Assembly (NCBI GenBank): GCA_002839375.1 | Contig: PGXY01000010.1 | Span: 310,001-374,000, forward strand | Direction: 5' to 3' | Length of the DNA stretch: 64,000 nucleotides | DNA from: Spirochaetae bacterium HGW-Spirochaetae-1 | GTDB taxonomy: Bacteria > Spirochaetota > UBA4802 > UBA5550 | Shown: in pieces, positions 7,960 to 16,170 of the stretch | How positions within the stretch are numbered: position 1 is the stretch's first letter | Layout: each line of letters opens with the position of its first letter | The notes under the pieces: generated by a model | Told to the model about the DNA's origin: nothing | Databases searched by the model: none | The model's input: only the letters and a program-made list of their open reading frames with translations | Program-made: the position numbers and the translations under genes

Positions 7960-10914
7960 ATGAAATATCTTTTTTTTAACAGTATCCGGGGGCGGCTCAT
8001 ATTCTGGTTTTCAATCATTTTCGCCGCTTCTTTTATTGTTTACACGGTCATCAGTTACGTTCAGATGCGCGATGAAATCCTCGACCGGGAGAAAGCCAAG
8101 CTTGAATCAATCCGGGATCTGAAGGTGAGGGAAATCGACAGCTGGATTGACAAGATTGCCGGTGATATGCGGACCCTGATAAGCACCGAGGAGATCAAGG
8201 TCACGGGGCATAATCTCTGTATCGGCAGCCCCGTGGGGAAGAAGGAAAGCCAGTCCCTGGTGAGGCTTCTGGACAGCTATATCAATAATTATAACATATA
8301 TTATGAAATATTCATCGTCAGCGCCTTCAGCAGCACCATTGTTTATTCCACGAGCAGCGACAACGTGGGACAGGAACGACTGAACAATGCCTATATTTCC
8401 GAGACCCTGAAAGCCAATGATATTTTTATCAAGGATATTTACTATTCAAGGAACCTCAATGTTCCCACCATGACTTTTTCCATCCCCCTTTCCCCTGCGC
8501 GGTATTACGATACGAGGCCCGCGGGAGTACTGGTGGCAAGGATTTACCTGGAACGCTCCCTGTATAACTTTCTCCTGGACAGGACCGGCCTGGGCGGGAC
8601 CGGAGAAACTATGATAATAAACAGCAGTCTGACGGCCCTGAACAGGCTCAGGGAGTACGATGGTTTTCCCCTGACGCTGAAGGTCAAGGACGAGGCGTCC
8701 ATCCAGGCCCTGGCGGGCAAATCGGGCGTGTTGGAGTGCTCCGACTATCGCGGGGAAAAGGTTCTGGCGGCCTTCCGGCATATTCCCCGGCTCAAGTGGG
8801 GATTCGTGGCCAAGCAGGATATTCATGAACTGCTGTCCCCCATTTACAGCATGGTGGCCCAGAAAATTTTAATATTAATGTTCATCATGGGCGCTTTTTT
8901 CCTCGTGGGATTTTTCCTCTCCCGGGACATCACGGAACAGATAAACTCTCTCATAGCCGTATCGAACCGCATCAGGAGCGGTGATTATTCCTTCAGAATA
9001 ATGACCTCCCGGGATGATGAATTCAGCAGGCTGAGCGAGTCCTTCAATAAAATGGCCGATTTGATCATTTCCCAGCTTAATATACAGAAAGCCAGCTCGG
9101 AAATAATTCATGTCATGGTGTCGACGCTCAACCAGGATGAATTCAGCCGCAATGTTCTGAGAAAGCTCGTGGAAACAACGGAATCCATTATCGGCGCCTT
9201 CTACATTCTGACCAGGGACGGCAATGAGTTCAAGCACCTCACCTCCATCGGCCTGGATATCGACGCCATGGAAACATTTCATGCCGAGAGCCTGGAGGGG
9301 GAATTCGGCAGGGCCCTGGCTACAAGGGAGATCGCCAAGACAAGGAATATTTCACTGCAGTCCCTGGTGAAGCTGCGGACCATCGTGGGCGATGTTGTCC
9401 CTACGGAAATCATGACTATTCCCATAATCGTGAACAACAGGACCGTGGCCATCATATCCCTGGCGAGCCTCAAGGAGTACGACCCGGAAGCCATGACTAT
9501 CCTGGAAAGCATACGCCCCGTCATGAATACGGCCTTCGCCAATATCATCTCAGACGAGGAGACCCGGCGCCTGGCCAGGGAGCTTTCCGACAAGAACCAG
9601 CTTCTGATGAATCAGAAAACAGAGTTAGAGACTCAGGCGATGGAGCTGACGCGGCAGCGCGATACGGTGAGGAAGCAGAACAGGGAACTGGAGCAGCAGC
9701 GCGTCAAGGTAGAGGAGGCCAGCCGGCTGAAGAACGAGTTCCTATCGAACATGAGCCATGAACTGCGCACGCCGCTGAATTCCATCATGGCCCTGTCCAG
9801 GGTGCTCATCATGCAGACGAAGGAGAAGCTTGACGAAGAGGAGCGTGGATACCTGGAGATCATCGACCGGAACGGCGGCAAGCTGCTGGCCCTGATAAAC
9901 GATATCCTCGACCTGTCAAAAATTGAATCGGGAAGAATTGACCTTAAAATAAGAGAAATCTCCATCGAGTCCATTTTGAGGGTGATAGTTGATAACCTGG
10001 AACAGATGGCCGAGGAAAAGGGAATAAAAATCGTAATTGCCGCCGATGAGGACCTTCCCCGCGTTGAAAGCGATGAGTCCCGCATATACCAGATACTTCA
10101 GAACATCATCGGCAATGCCGTGAAGTTCACTGAACAAGGCGCGGTGACCGTTACGGTAACGAAGAGAGATGAAGAAGTAATAGTCGCCATTGAGGATACG
10201 GGCATAGGCATTGCTGAAACGGACCTTCCCCATATATTCGAGGAATTCCGCCAGGTCGACGGGACCCTTTCGCGGAAGTATAGCGGTACGGGCCTGGGTC
10301 TCACCATAGCCTCAAAATCGGCGCTGCTCATATCATCGAAGATAGAAGTGGAGAGCTCTCCCGGGATCGGCTCGTGTTTCCGCGTGATCATACCCGTTGC
10401 CTGGCGCGAGCCTGAACTAGCAGCGGTCAACGGCTCTGTAACCGTCCTGAATAAAGAACAGGAGCAGGCGAAGATCCTTGCGGGGGTTCCCGATACGGGG
10501 AGATTGACCGGGACGGCCGGTAATGCCATGGGTTCCGTTTATGGAAGGAAGACCGTCCTTGTAGTGGATGATGACCATGACAATATAATAGTCGTACAGG
10601 CCGTTCTTCAGAGCCAGTATGAAATACTCTACGCCTATGACGGGCAGGAAGCCATGGATCTTATAATGAAGGAACGGCCCGATGTCATTCTCCTTGACAT
10701 GTCCCTGCCGGGTAAAAGCGGCTTTGTCGTCGTCAAGGAACTCAAAACGAACGACCGAACGCGGCGCGTTCCCGTAATAGCTCTTACAGCCATGACCATG
10801 ACGGGAGACCGGGAGCGTATTCTCAGGGCCGGCTGTGATGATTACATACCCAAGCCATATAATATCGATGAACTGAAGAAAAAAATAGCTTACTGGATGG
10901 AGCTCACCACATGA
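7960..10914 (+). CDS. Hybrid sensor histidine kinase (Cache-HAMP-GAF-HisKA-HATPase-REC)
   Basis: This 984-residue protein has a membrane helix near residues 13-35, a periplasmic Cache-type sensor to about 295, and a second helix near 300-322 (ILMFIMGAFFLVGFF). A HAMP domain, a GAF domain near 385-540 and a coiled coil rich in Gln and Glu follow. HisKA has the H-box SNMSHELRTPLNS near residue 600, and HATPase_c is intact (LQNIIGNAVKFT, IEDTGIGIA, GTGLGLTIA). A C-terminal receiver begins with TVLVVDDDHDN, with the acceptor in ILLDMSLPGKSG. Such hybrids pass phosphate His to Asp and then usually to a phosphotransfer protein. The next gene overlaps by four bases (ATGA) and is a multi-domain relay protein, the obvious downstream partner. 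Confidence 0.94.
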   Translation: MKYLFFNSIRGRLIFWFSIIFAASFIVYTVISYVQMRDEILDREKAKLESIRDLKVREIDSWIDKIAGDMRTLISTEEIKVTGHNLCIGSPVGKKESQSLVRLLDSYINNYNIYYEIFIVSAFSSTIVYSTSSDNVGQERLNNAYISETLKANDIFIKDIYYSRNLNVPTMTFSIPLSPARYYDTRPAGVLVARIYLERSLYNFLLDRTGLGGTGETMIINSSLTALNRLREYDGFPLTLKVKDEASIQALAGKSGVLECSDYRGEKVLAAFRHIPRLKWGFVAKQDIHELLSPIYSMVAQKILILMFIMGAFFLVGFFLSRDITEQINSLIAVSNRIRSGDYSFRIMTSRDDEFSRLSESFNKMADLIISQLNIQKASSEIIHVMVSTLNQDEFSRNVLRKLVETTESIIGAFYILTRDGNEFKHLTSIGLDIDAMETFHAESLEGEFGRALATREIAKTRNISLQSLVKLRTIVGDVVPTEIMTIPIIVNNRTVAIISLASLKEYDPEAMTILESIRPVMNTAFANIISDEETRRLARELSDKNQLLMNQKTELETQAMELTRQRDTVRKQNRELEQQRVKVEEASRLKNEFLSNMSHELRTPLNSIMALSRVLIMQTKEKLDEEERGYLEIIDRNGGKLLALINDILDLSKIESGRIDLKIREISIESILRVIVDNLEQMAEEKGIKIVIAADEDLPRVESDESRIYQILQNIIGNAVKFTEQGAVTVTVTKRDEEVIVAIEDTGIGIAETDLPHIFEEFRQVDGTLSRKYSGTGLGLTIASKSALLISSKIEVESSPGIGSCFRVIIPVAWREPELAAVNGSVTVLNKEQEQAKILAGVPDTGRLTGTAGNAMGSVYGRKTVLVVDDDHDNIIVVQAVLQSQYEILYAYDGQEAMDLIMKERPDVILLDMSLPGKSGFVVVKELKTNDRTRRVPVIALTAMTMTGDRERILRAGCDDYIPKPYNIDELKKKIAYWMELTT

Positions 10915-13091
10915 TCAGGATCCTGGCGATCGACGACAATAACGATAATCTCATAACCATAACGGCCCTGATAAAAAGCTTCATGAAGGAATGCACGGTC
11001 ATCACGGCGGATTCAGGCCGGGAGGGAATCGACAGGGCCGTGGCCGAGCAGCCCGATACCATAATTCTCGATGTGAAGATGCCGGGCATGGACGGTTTCG
11101 AGGTCTGCCGGATACTTAAGTCGGAAGAATCCACCAGGCATATACCCGTGATTCTTCTTACAGCCATCAAGACCGATATCAACAGCCGCATCAGGGGACT
11201 GGAGATCGGCGCCGATGCTTTTCTTACCAAGCCCATTGACGAGGCTGAACTCATAGCCCAGATAAATGTCATGCTGCGTATCAAGAGGGCCGAGGATCTG
11301 CTCCGGAAAGAAAAGGACCTGCTGGAGGACATGGTCACAGAGAGGACCATCGCCCTGGTGGAATCGGAAAAGAAGCTCATCAAGGAACGGGATTTCATCA
11401 ACAGCCTTGAAGACGCGTCGCCGGCCTATTATGTAGCTCTCAGCACGTCAGGAAACATCCTGGCCATTAACCGGTCCCTCCTGGAAGCCCTGGAAATGCC
11501 CCGCGGCGATGTTATGAAAAAGAATTATATCGAAAATTTTGTATCACCGGCGGACCGGGAGATGGTTTTCCAGATATTCACCACGCACCTGGAGGACAGG
11601 AATCCCTCGATTATGGAGAGCAGGATAGTCTCCAGCCGGGGGACCGAGCTCCTGGTGGAATGGCACGGCAGGCCCTTCTACGGCAAGGACGGCGCCCTGG
11701 AATTTATCTTTTTCGTGGGACTTGATATCACGGAGCGCAAGAGGCTGGAGAAGATATTAATATCCAACAATGAAAAGGAGCGCCACCGCATCGGTCAGGA
11801 ACTGCATGATGTTCTGGGCCAGAACCTGGCGGGCATTGCCTTCAAGAGCGGCATTCTGAAACTCAAGTTTCTGGACAAGGAACGGGGGGCCGCCCAGGAT
11901 ATGGAGGAAATCGTCCGTCTCATCAACGATACCATCGACAAAACCCGCAGGCTGGCCAAGGGGCTTTCCCCCGTTGATATGGCTGCCGGCGGTATCATGA
12001 CCGCCATGGAGGACCTGCGCCGGAACCTCGAGTGTCAGTGCAGCGTTTCCTGCATCCTGGACCTGGATGAATCTATTTCAATCCGCGATGACCTGGAGGC
12101 CTCACATCTTTATTATATAGCGAAAGAAGCCGTGGATACGGCCGTTATCGGCAAGAAAGCCAGGAACGTTATAATATCCCTGGGACAGACGGACCGGAAC
12201 GTGGTTTTGAAGATTACTGATGATGGTGAAGCGGAGGTTGAGGAAAACGGCGGAAGCACCATGTCCATCCGGCTCATGAAATACCGGGCCTGGATTATCG
12301 GCGCCTCGCTCACCGTGGCCAAAAATGAGGGGGCCGGTACGGTGATAACCTGTGTTCTCCGGGACAGCAGGAAGGTGCCGGTCGTCGCCGGTGAGGAAGG
12401 CGTTCTCGGTGATTACCTGGTGGATAGTTCGTCCCACAAGGCCGGTGTGCTCATTGTCGATGACCATCCCATTGTCAGGGAAGGGCTTTCCCAGATCATA
12501 GACCGTGACGAAGAACTCTTTGTCTGCGGTGAGGCTAAAAATTCCGATGAGGCCATAAAACAGGTGCTGAAGCTGAACCCGCACCTGGTCGTCATGGATA
12601 TTTCCCTGGACGGCGCCAGCGGTATCGACCTCATAAAGGCGCTTCGGGTCCGCTTTTCGGGGCTTCCCGTGCTGGTTCTTTCCATTTATGATGAGTCAAT
12701 TTATGCAGAGCGGGCCCTGAAGGCCGGTGCCCGGGGCTATGTCATGAAACAGGAAGATCCCCGGACCGTGGTGAGTGCCATCAAAACAGTTCTTGAAGGA
12801 AAGCAGTACCTGAGTGAGAGGGTACGAGAGACCATCCTCAACCGTCTTCCCTTCGACGATTCGCGCAAGGAGCGATCCGCCATCGATTGCCTGACTATCC
12901 GGGAATTCGAAATATTTCAGCTCATCGGCAACGGGAAAACAAATAAGAACATTGCTGACAGGCTCAACATAAGCGTAAAAACTGTGGAAAATTATCGGGA
13001 CCGCATCAAGAACAAGATGAATTTTGAAAGTTCATCGGATCTGAACCAGTTCGCCATACAGTGGGTCATCAATCACAGCCGCGGGGAATGA
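10911..13091 (+). CDS. REC-PAS-HisKA_3-HATPase(degenerate)-REC-LuxR fusion regulator
   Basis: One 726-residue chain contains a receiver (residues 3-120, acceptor Asp54 in ILDVKMPG), a helical linker, a PAS domain (about 160-280), a NarX-like HisKA_3 domain with ELHD at His299, an HATPase-like domain (about 395-485), a NarL-type receiver (512-630, Asp563 in VMDISLDG) and a LuxR helix-turn-helix (655-720, KTNKNIADRLNIS). The ATP domain looks damaged. The N-box Asn is replaced (EAVDTAV, Thr410), the G1 box reads TDDGEAEV without its second Gly, and the usual GLGL motif is absent. It may therefore be phosphorylated by the hybrid kinase upstream rather than by itself. Membrane segments are absent. 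It overlaps the previous gene by four bases and should act as the DNA-binding output of the pathway. Confidence 0.92.
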   Translation: MIRILAIDDNNDNLITITALIKSFMKECTVITADSGREGIDRAVAEQPDTIILDVKMPGMDGFEVCRILKSEESTRHIPVILLTAIKTDINSRIRGLEIGADAFLTKPIDEAELIAQINVMLRIKRAEDLLRKEKDLLEDMVTERTIALVESEKKLIKERDFINSLEDASPAYYVALSTSGNILAINRSLLEALEMPRGDVMKKNYIENFVSPADREMVFQIFTTHLEDRNPSIMESRIVSSRGTELLVEWHGRPFYGKDGALEFIFFVGLDITERKRLEKILISNNEKERHRIGQELHDVLGQNLAGIAFKSGILKLKFLDKERGAAQDMEEIVRLINDTIDKTRRLAKGLSPVDMAAGGIMTAMEDLRRNLECQCSVSCILDLDESISIRDDLEASHLYYIAKEAVDTAVIGKKARNVIISLGQTDRNVVLKITDDGEAEVEENGGSTMSIRLMKYRAWIIGASLTVAKNEGAGTVITCVLRDSRKVPVVAGEEGVLGDYLVDSSSHKAGVLIVDDHPIVREGLSQIIDRDEELFVCGEAKNSDEAIKQVLKLNPHLVVMDISLDGASGIDLIKALRVRFSGLPVLVLSIYDESIYAERALKAGARGYVMKQEDPRTVVSAIKTVLEGKQYLSERVRETILNRLPFDDSRKERSAIDCLTIREFEIFQLIGNGKTNKNIADRLNISVKTVENYRDRIKNKMNFESSSDLNQFAIQWVINHSRGE

Positions 13092-13106
13092 TAGATACAG
13101 AGAACG

Positions 13107-13137
13107 TTTCCCTCCCCCGAAGTCCGGGGGAGGGAAA
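13107..13137. terminator. Bidirectional intrinsic terminator
   Basis: A 12-13 bp stem (TTTCCCTCCCCC pairing with GGGGGAGGGAAA) with a short AAGTC-type loop lies between two convergent genes, followed on the plus strand by a T-rich tract. It would end the signalling operon from the left and the MFS gene from the right. Confidence 0.85.
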
Positions 13138-13141
13138 TATT

Positions 13142-14392
13142 TTATTTTTTAGCAGCTGAACGAAGGGCCATAAGTGCGGCAGCGAGGCTGAGAACCAGAA
13201 GACCCATGTAGATATAAAAGGCACTGTGATATGAGCCGGTGTAGTCTCTCATGTAGCCCGAAAGCGGCGTACCGATCCCGGAGCCGATGGTCATGAATAT
13301 GCTTAGAATGCCGAATATCAGGGCGTACTGCTTGAGACCGAAACAGTGGGCTGTGACCAGGGGCGGTATGACGGTCTGGATGACATTGCCGAATCCGAAA
13401 ATGATGATGAACACAACGGCAAGCCAGAGCGAATTGATTTGTGTAAGAACGGCTATTCCCGCCATGACTATGGCCACGAAGAGGGTGATGGCAAAAACGA
13501 GACCCCTTCGGTCACTGATGGCGCCCAGGGATATCTTTCCCAGGACAGTCATGCCCAGGTAAGAACCGACGATCATGGCCGCAGCGCTTTTTGAAAATCC
13601 CAGATCACCGTTCAGGTAGGGATAGAGGTGCTGATTTATCCCCATGTTGATGACGCTGAAGAGAAGAGCCATGGCTGCCACCATCCAGAACACGGGAGAT
13701 TTTACCGCCTCGCCAACGGTGAAGCCCGCCGTGGAAACGTCTTCCCCGGGAGTCTGTGCGGCTTCGCCGTCGGCAAACTGTCCCATTTCCGCCGGGCTCT
13801 TTTTCATGACGAAGAGGGCGATGGGAATGCAGAAGGCCGCGGCCAGTATGCCGCTTACGATATAGGCGCCCTGCCAGCCGTATTCCATGTTGAAGAATTT
13901 CTGTTCAATGAGCCAGGTGACGAAGGGATTGAGCACCAGGCCGCCGATTCCTGTTCCGGCAAAAACGATACCCGTGGCCAGGCCCCGTTTTTTTACAAAC
14001 CAGTTGTTGATCATGGAGGTGACGGGGATGATATGGGTCCCGGCGCTTCCCAGGCCCATGATAACCGAGACGGCGTAGAACTGTCCCAGGGTCCGGCACT
14101 GTGAATAGAGTATGATTCCCGCTGAAAAGAGTGCGGTGCAGACGCCCATGATGAGGCGGATGCTGATCCGTTCGATAAGCTTGCCCACGATGATGGCTCC
14201 CACCATCATGGAAAGGGCCGCGATGGAAAAGAACAGGCTGAAATCGCCGCGGCTGAAATGGAGCGTGGAGACCACTTCCTCGATGAAAATACCTACCGTA
14301 TTGATTCCCAGACCGATACCGAAGAAAAAGAGAATAAAACCGCCGGCAACGATCCACCATCCGTAAAACTTTTCCCGTTTAGTTTCTGCCAT
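13142..14392 (-). CDS. MFS transporter, OFA (oxalate/formate antiporter-like) family
   Basis: The 416-residue protein has about twelve membrane helices in two halves split by a hydrophilic loop near residues 200-225. The N-terminal YGWWIVAGGF motif, followed by a helix containing GIGLGINTVGIF and the WFVKKRGLATGI loop, is typical of the OFA and related monocarboxylate groups of the major facilitator superfamily. These carry small organic anions such as oxalate, formate, pyruvate or lactate. The substrate cannot be read from sequence. Its place between a signalling block and a formate-hydrogenlyase-like operon makes a formate or other carboxylate role attractive, but that is inference from position. 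It is transcribed divergently from the lipoprotein gene at 14622; the 229 bases between hold the promoters. Confidence 0.88.
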   Translation of the reverse strand: MAETKREKFYGWWIVAGGFILFFFGIGLGINTVGIFIEEVVSTLHFSRGDFSLFFSIAALSMMVGAIIVGKLIERISIRLIMGVCTALFSAGIILYSQCRTLGQFYAVSVIMGLGSAGTHIIPVTSMINNWFVKKRGLATGIVFAGTGIGGLVLNPFVTWLIEQKFFNMEYGWQGAYIVSGILAAAFCIPIALFVMKKSPAEMGQFADGEAAQTPGEDVSTAGFTVGEAVKSPVFWMVAAMALLFSVINMGINQHLYPYLNGDLGFSKSAAAMIVGSYLGMTVLGKISLGAISDRRGLVFAITLFVAIVMAGIAVLTQINSLWLAVVFIIIFGFGNVIQTVIPPLVTAHCFGLKQYALIFGILSIFMTIGSGIGTPLSGYMRDYTGSYHSAFYIYMGLLVLSLAAALMALRSAAKK

Positions 14393-14621
14393 TCCGTTTC
14401 TCCCATTTTTAATTTTAGTTTATGAGTGATCCCCTTGATAAAGAAAATTGCTATGTACTGCAATGTCGAACAATGTACGAATATTAACACTATTACAATA
14501 ATGAATATAAAAGTCAAGAATTAAAATCAGGTTGGCAAAAACAGTCTGTCCGGTTTTTTATTGACAGATTACCATAAAAGAGTAACATGATTATATTATG
14601 CATTCAGGAGAGTGGGTATAT

Positions 14622-15722
14622 ATGAAAATTCAGATAGTATCAAAAATAATGTTCCTCCTGTTTTTTACGCCAGTCCTTATATTTGGTTGTTTTGCCGATT
14701 CCAATACGACCAACACAGAAAACAGGGAATCCCCCGAATATTTCGGACTGGATACCGGGGTAAATGATCCCAGTGCTGTGAGTTATTGCTACAGCGGTAC
14801 CAGTGATGAATGGATCATCGATTCTCCCGAAAGCCATGGAATTGACCGGGAAGTTTTGAAAAAGGTCGATGCGGCAGTATTCAGATTAGGAGGCCGCCAG
14901 GGATATGTCATTATCCATGATAATGTACTCATCCACGAAAAATATTATTACGGTAACAAGGACACCCTGAATATAGCCTGGTCAGTCACGAAATCCTTCG
15001 GCGCCACACTTATCGGAATTGCCTATACCATGGGCCTCCTCGATCTTGATGATCCTGTGACCAGGTGGATAGAGAGGCCATACTCAGCCATACATGAGAA
15101 TGCCACTATAAGGCATTTGCTCTGCCAGACTGCCGAAAGCGATCCTCCCGGCGATGAATTTAAATATGACAGTGCATTGGTCATCAATACATTGTCGACA
15201 ATAGTAAGCAAGGCATCGGGAATGCCATCAAAGGATTTTGCCAAAAAGTACCTCATGGATCCCCTGGGCATAAAAAAATATGTGTGGCTGGGCGACCTGA
15301 AGGGCAATATATTTTTCGGTGCAGGACTGAAAGCCTCATGCCGGAATCTGGCGCGACTGGGGCAGCTGTACTGCAATGGCGGTGTCTGGAACGGCGAGAG
15401 AATAGTTTCACAGGAATTTATTAACGAGGCAACGACGCCATCATTCCCCGAAGCCAACGCGGGATACGGTTTCCTGTTCTGGCTGAACCGTGACGCCGGG
15501 ACGTGGTACTCAGCCCTGGGGACAAAGGGGACAGGCAGGATGATACGCGACGCACCGGAGAATTCCTTCAGAGCCCAGGGTTTCTTCGGGCAGATCATCA
15601 ATATCATCCCCGACCTGAATATTGTGGCGGTAACCATGGGAACTACTCTTAACATTGAATCCCTGTATATTAACCGGCAGTTCTGGAATGCCCTGGAATC
15701 GGTCATTTTGTCGGTTGAATGA
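14622..15722 (+). CDS. Serine hydrolase lipoprotein of the class C beta-lactamase/esterase family
   Basis: The 366-residue product starts with a signal peptide and lipobox (VLIFGC, Cys23), so it should be a lipid-anchored periplasmic or outer-membrane protein. The penicillin-binding fold is shown by SVTK (Ser121 nucleophile, Lys124), a Tyr-Asp-Ser segment (FKYDSALV) in place of YxN, and a fold pattern of LDLDDPVTRW then IRHLLCQTA. Members of this family include beta-lactamases, D-aminopeptidases and esterases; which one applies cannot be told. ATG 14622 is preferred because AGGAGA lies ten bases upstream and the signal peptide begins there; an ATG at 14598 in frame would add eight residues. 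It stands alone, with no co-directional neighbour closer than 448 bases. Confidence 0.88.
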   Translation: MKIQIVSKIMFLLFFTPVLIFGCFADSNTTNTENRESPEYFGLDTGVNDPSAVSYCYSGTSDEWIIDSPESHGIDREVLKKVDAAVFRLGGRQGYVIIHDNVLIHEKYYYGNKDTLNIAWSVTKSFGATLIGIAYTMGLLDLDDPVTRWIERPYSAIHENATIRHLLCQTAESDPPGDEFKYDSALVINTLSTIVSKASGMPSKDFAKKYLMDPLGIKKYVWLGDLKGNIFFGAGLKASCRNLARLGQLYCNGGVWNGERIVSQEFINEATTPSFPEANAGYGFLFWLNRDAGTWYSALGTKGTGRMIRDAPENSFRAQGFFGQIINIIPDLNIVAVTMGTTLNIESLYINRQFWNALESVILSVE

Positions 15723-16050
15723 CTAATATGCCTGACAAAGAAGAAGGTTCGATATATCTGAAAAAAATAACAGGGCAACGGCAACTCATCACTTGTACAT
15801 AAGAAATGGTGCATTCATGAGCAAATGAAATTATAATACTCTGTAATAGATTGCTTAATATTTTAATTGGTTTTATGGATATCAATTTCACTGAATATGA
15901 ACAAAACCATGTAAATGTATGGGATAATTCCCTCCTGCCACAAAAGTTTTTTCCCCTATAGACAAACATTGCCATATATGGTATTTATTTACCAGACCTC
16001 ACAGATGGTGAAGGTCTGTTTGAATGGTTCGTAGACGTACATATATAGAG

Positions 16051-16127
16051 GGCATTGTTCCGGGGATTTCCCGCTTACCTCCGTTAGCAGGGAAGTCCCC
16101 GGAAAATGATGCCAACATTCCGGGGAT
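16051..16127 (+). promoter_or_regulatory. Leader with two mutually exclusive hairpins before the hydrogenase operon
   Basis: The decamer TTCCGGGGAT occurs at 16058-16067 and again at 16118-16127, and its near-perfect inverse GTCCCCGGAA lies between them at 16095-16104. The middle copy can pair with either flank. Pairing left gives a 15-bp stem (extended by GGCAT/ATGCC outside it); pairing right gives a 9-10 bp stem ending 44 bases before the ATG at 16171. This is the layout of an attenuator or riboswitch, but it could equally be an operator for a dimeric regulator with three half-sites. It matches no riboswitch class I know, including the molybdenum-cofactor motif. The rest of the gap 15723-16050 is AT-rich and holds a small CAGACCT/AGGTCTG hairpin near 15992 and no gene. 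Confidence 0.55.
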
Positions 16128-16170
16128 CTATTAAAATTAGCGGGAATATACCAGCTGAGGAGAAGACAGT

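Noticed and set aside
16051-16127. Molybdenum-cofactor riboswitch upstream of the hydrogenase operon
   Set aside because: The hairpins do not match the Moco motif core as I know it; only an unclassified two-state leader can be supported.
16051-16127. Short CRISPR-like repeat array from the repeated decamer
   Set aside because: Only three copies, one inverted, with unequal spacing and no cas genes; better explained as hairpin arms.
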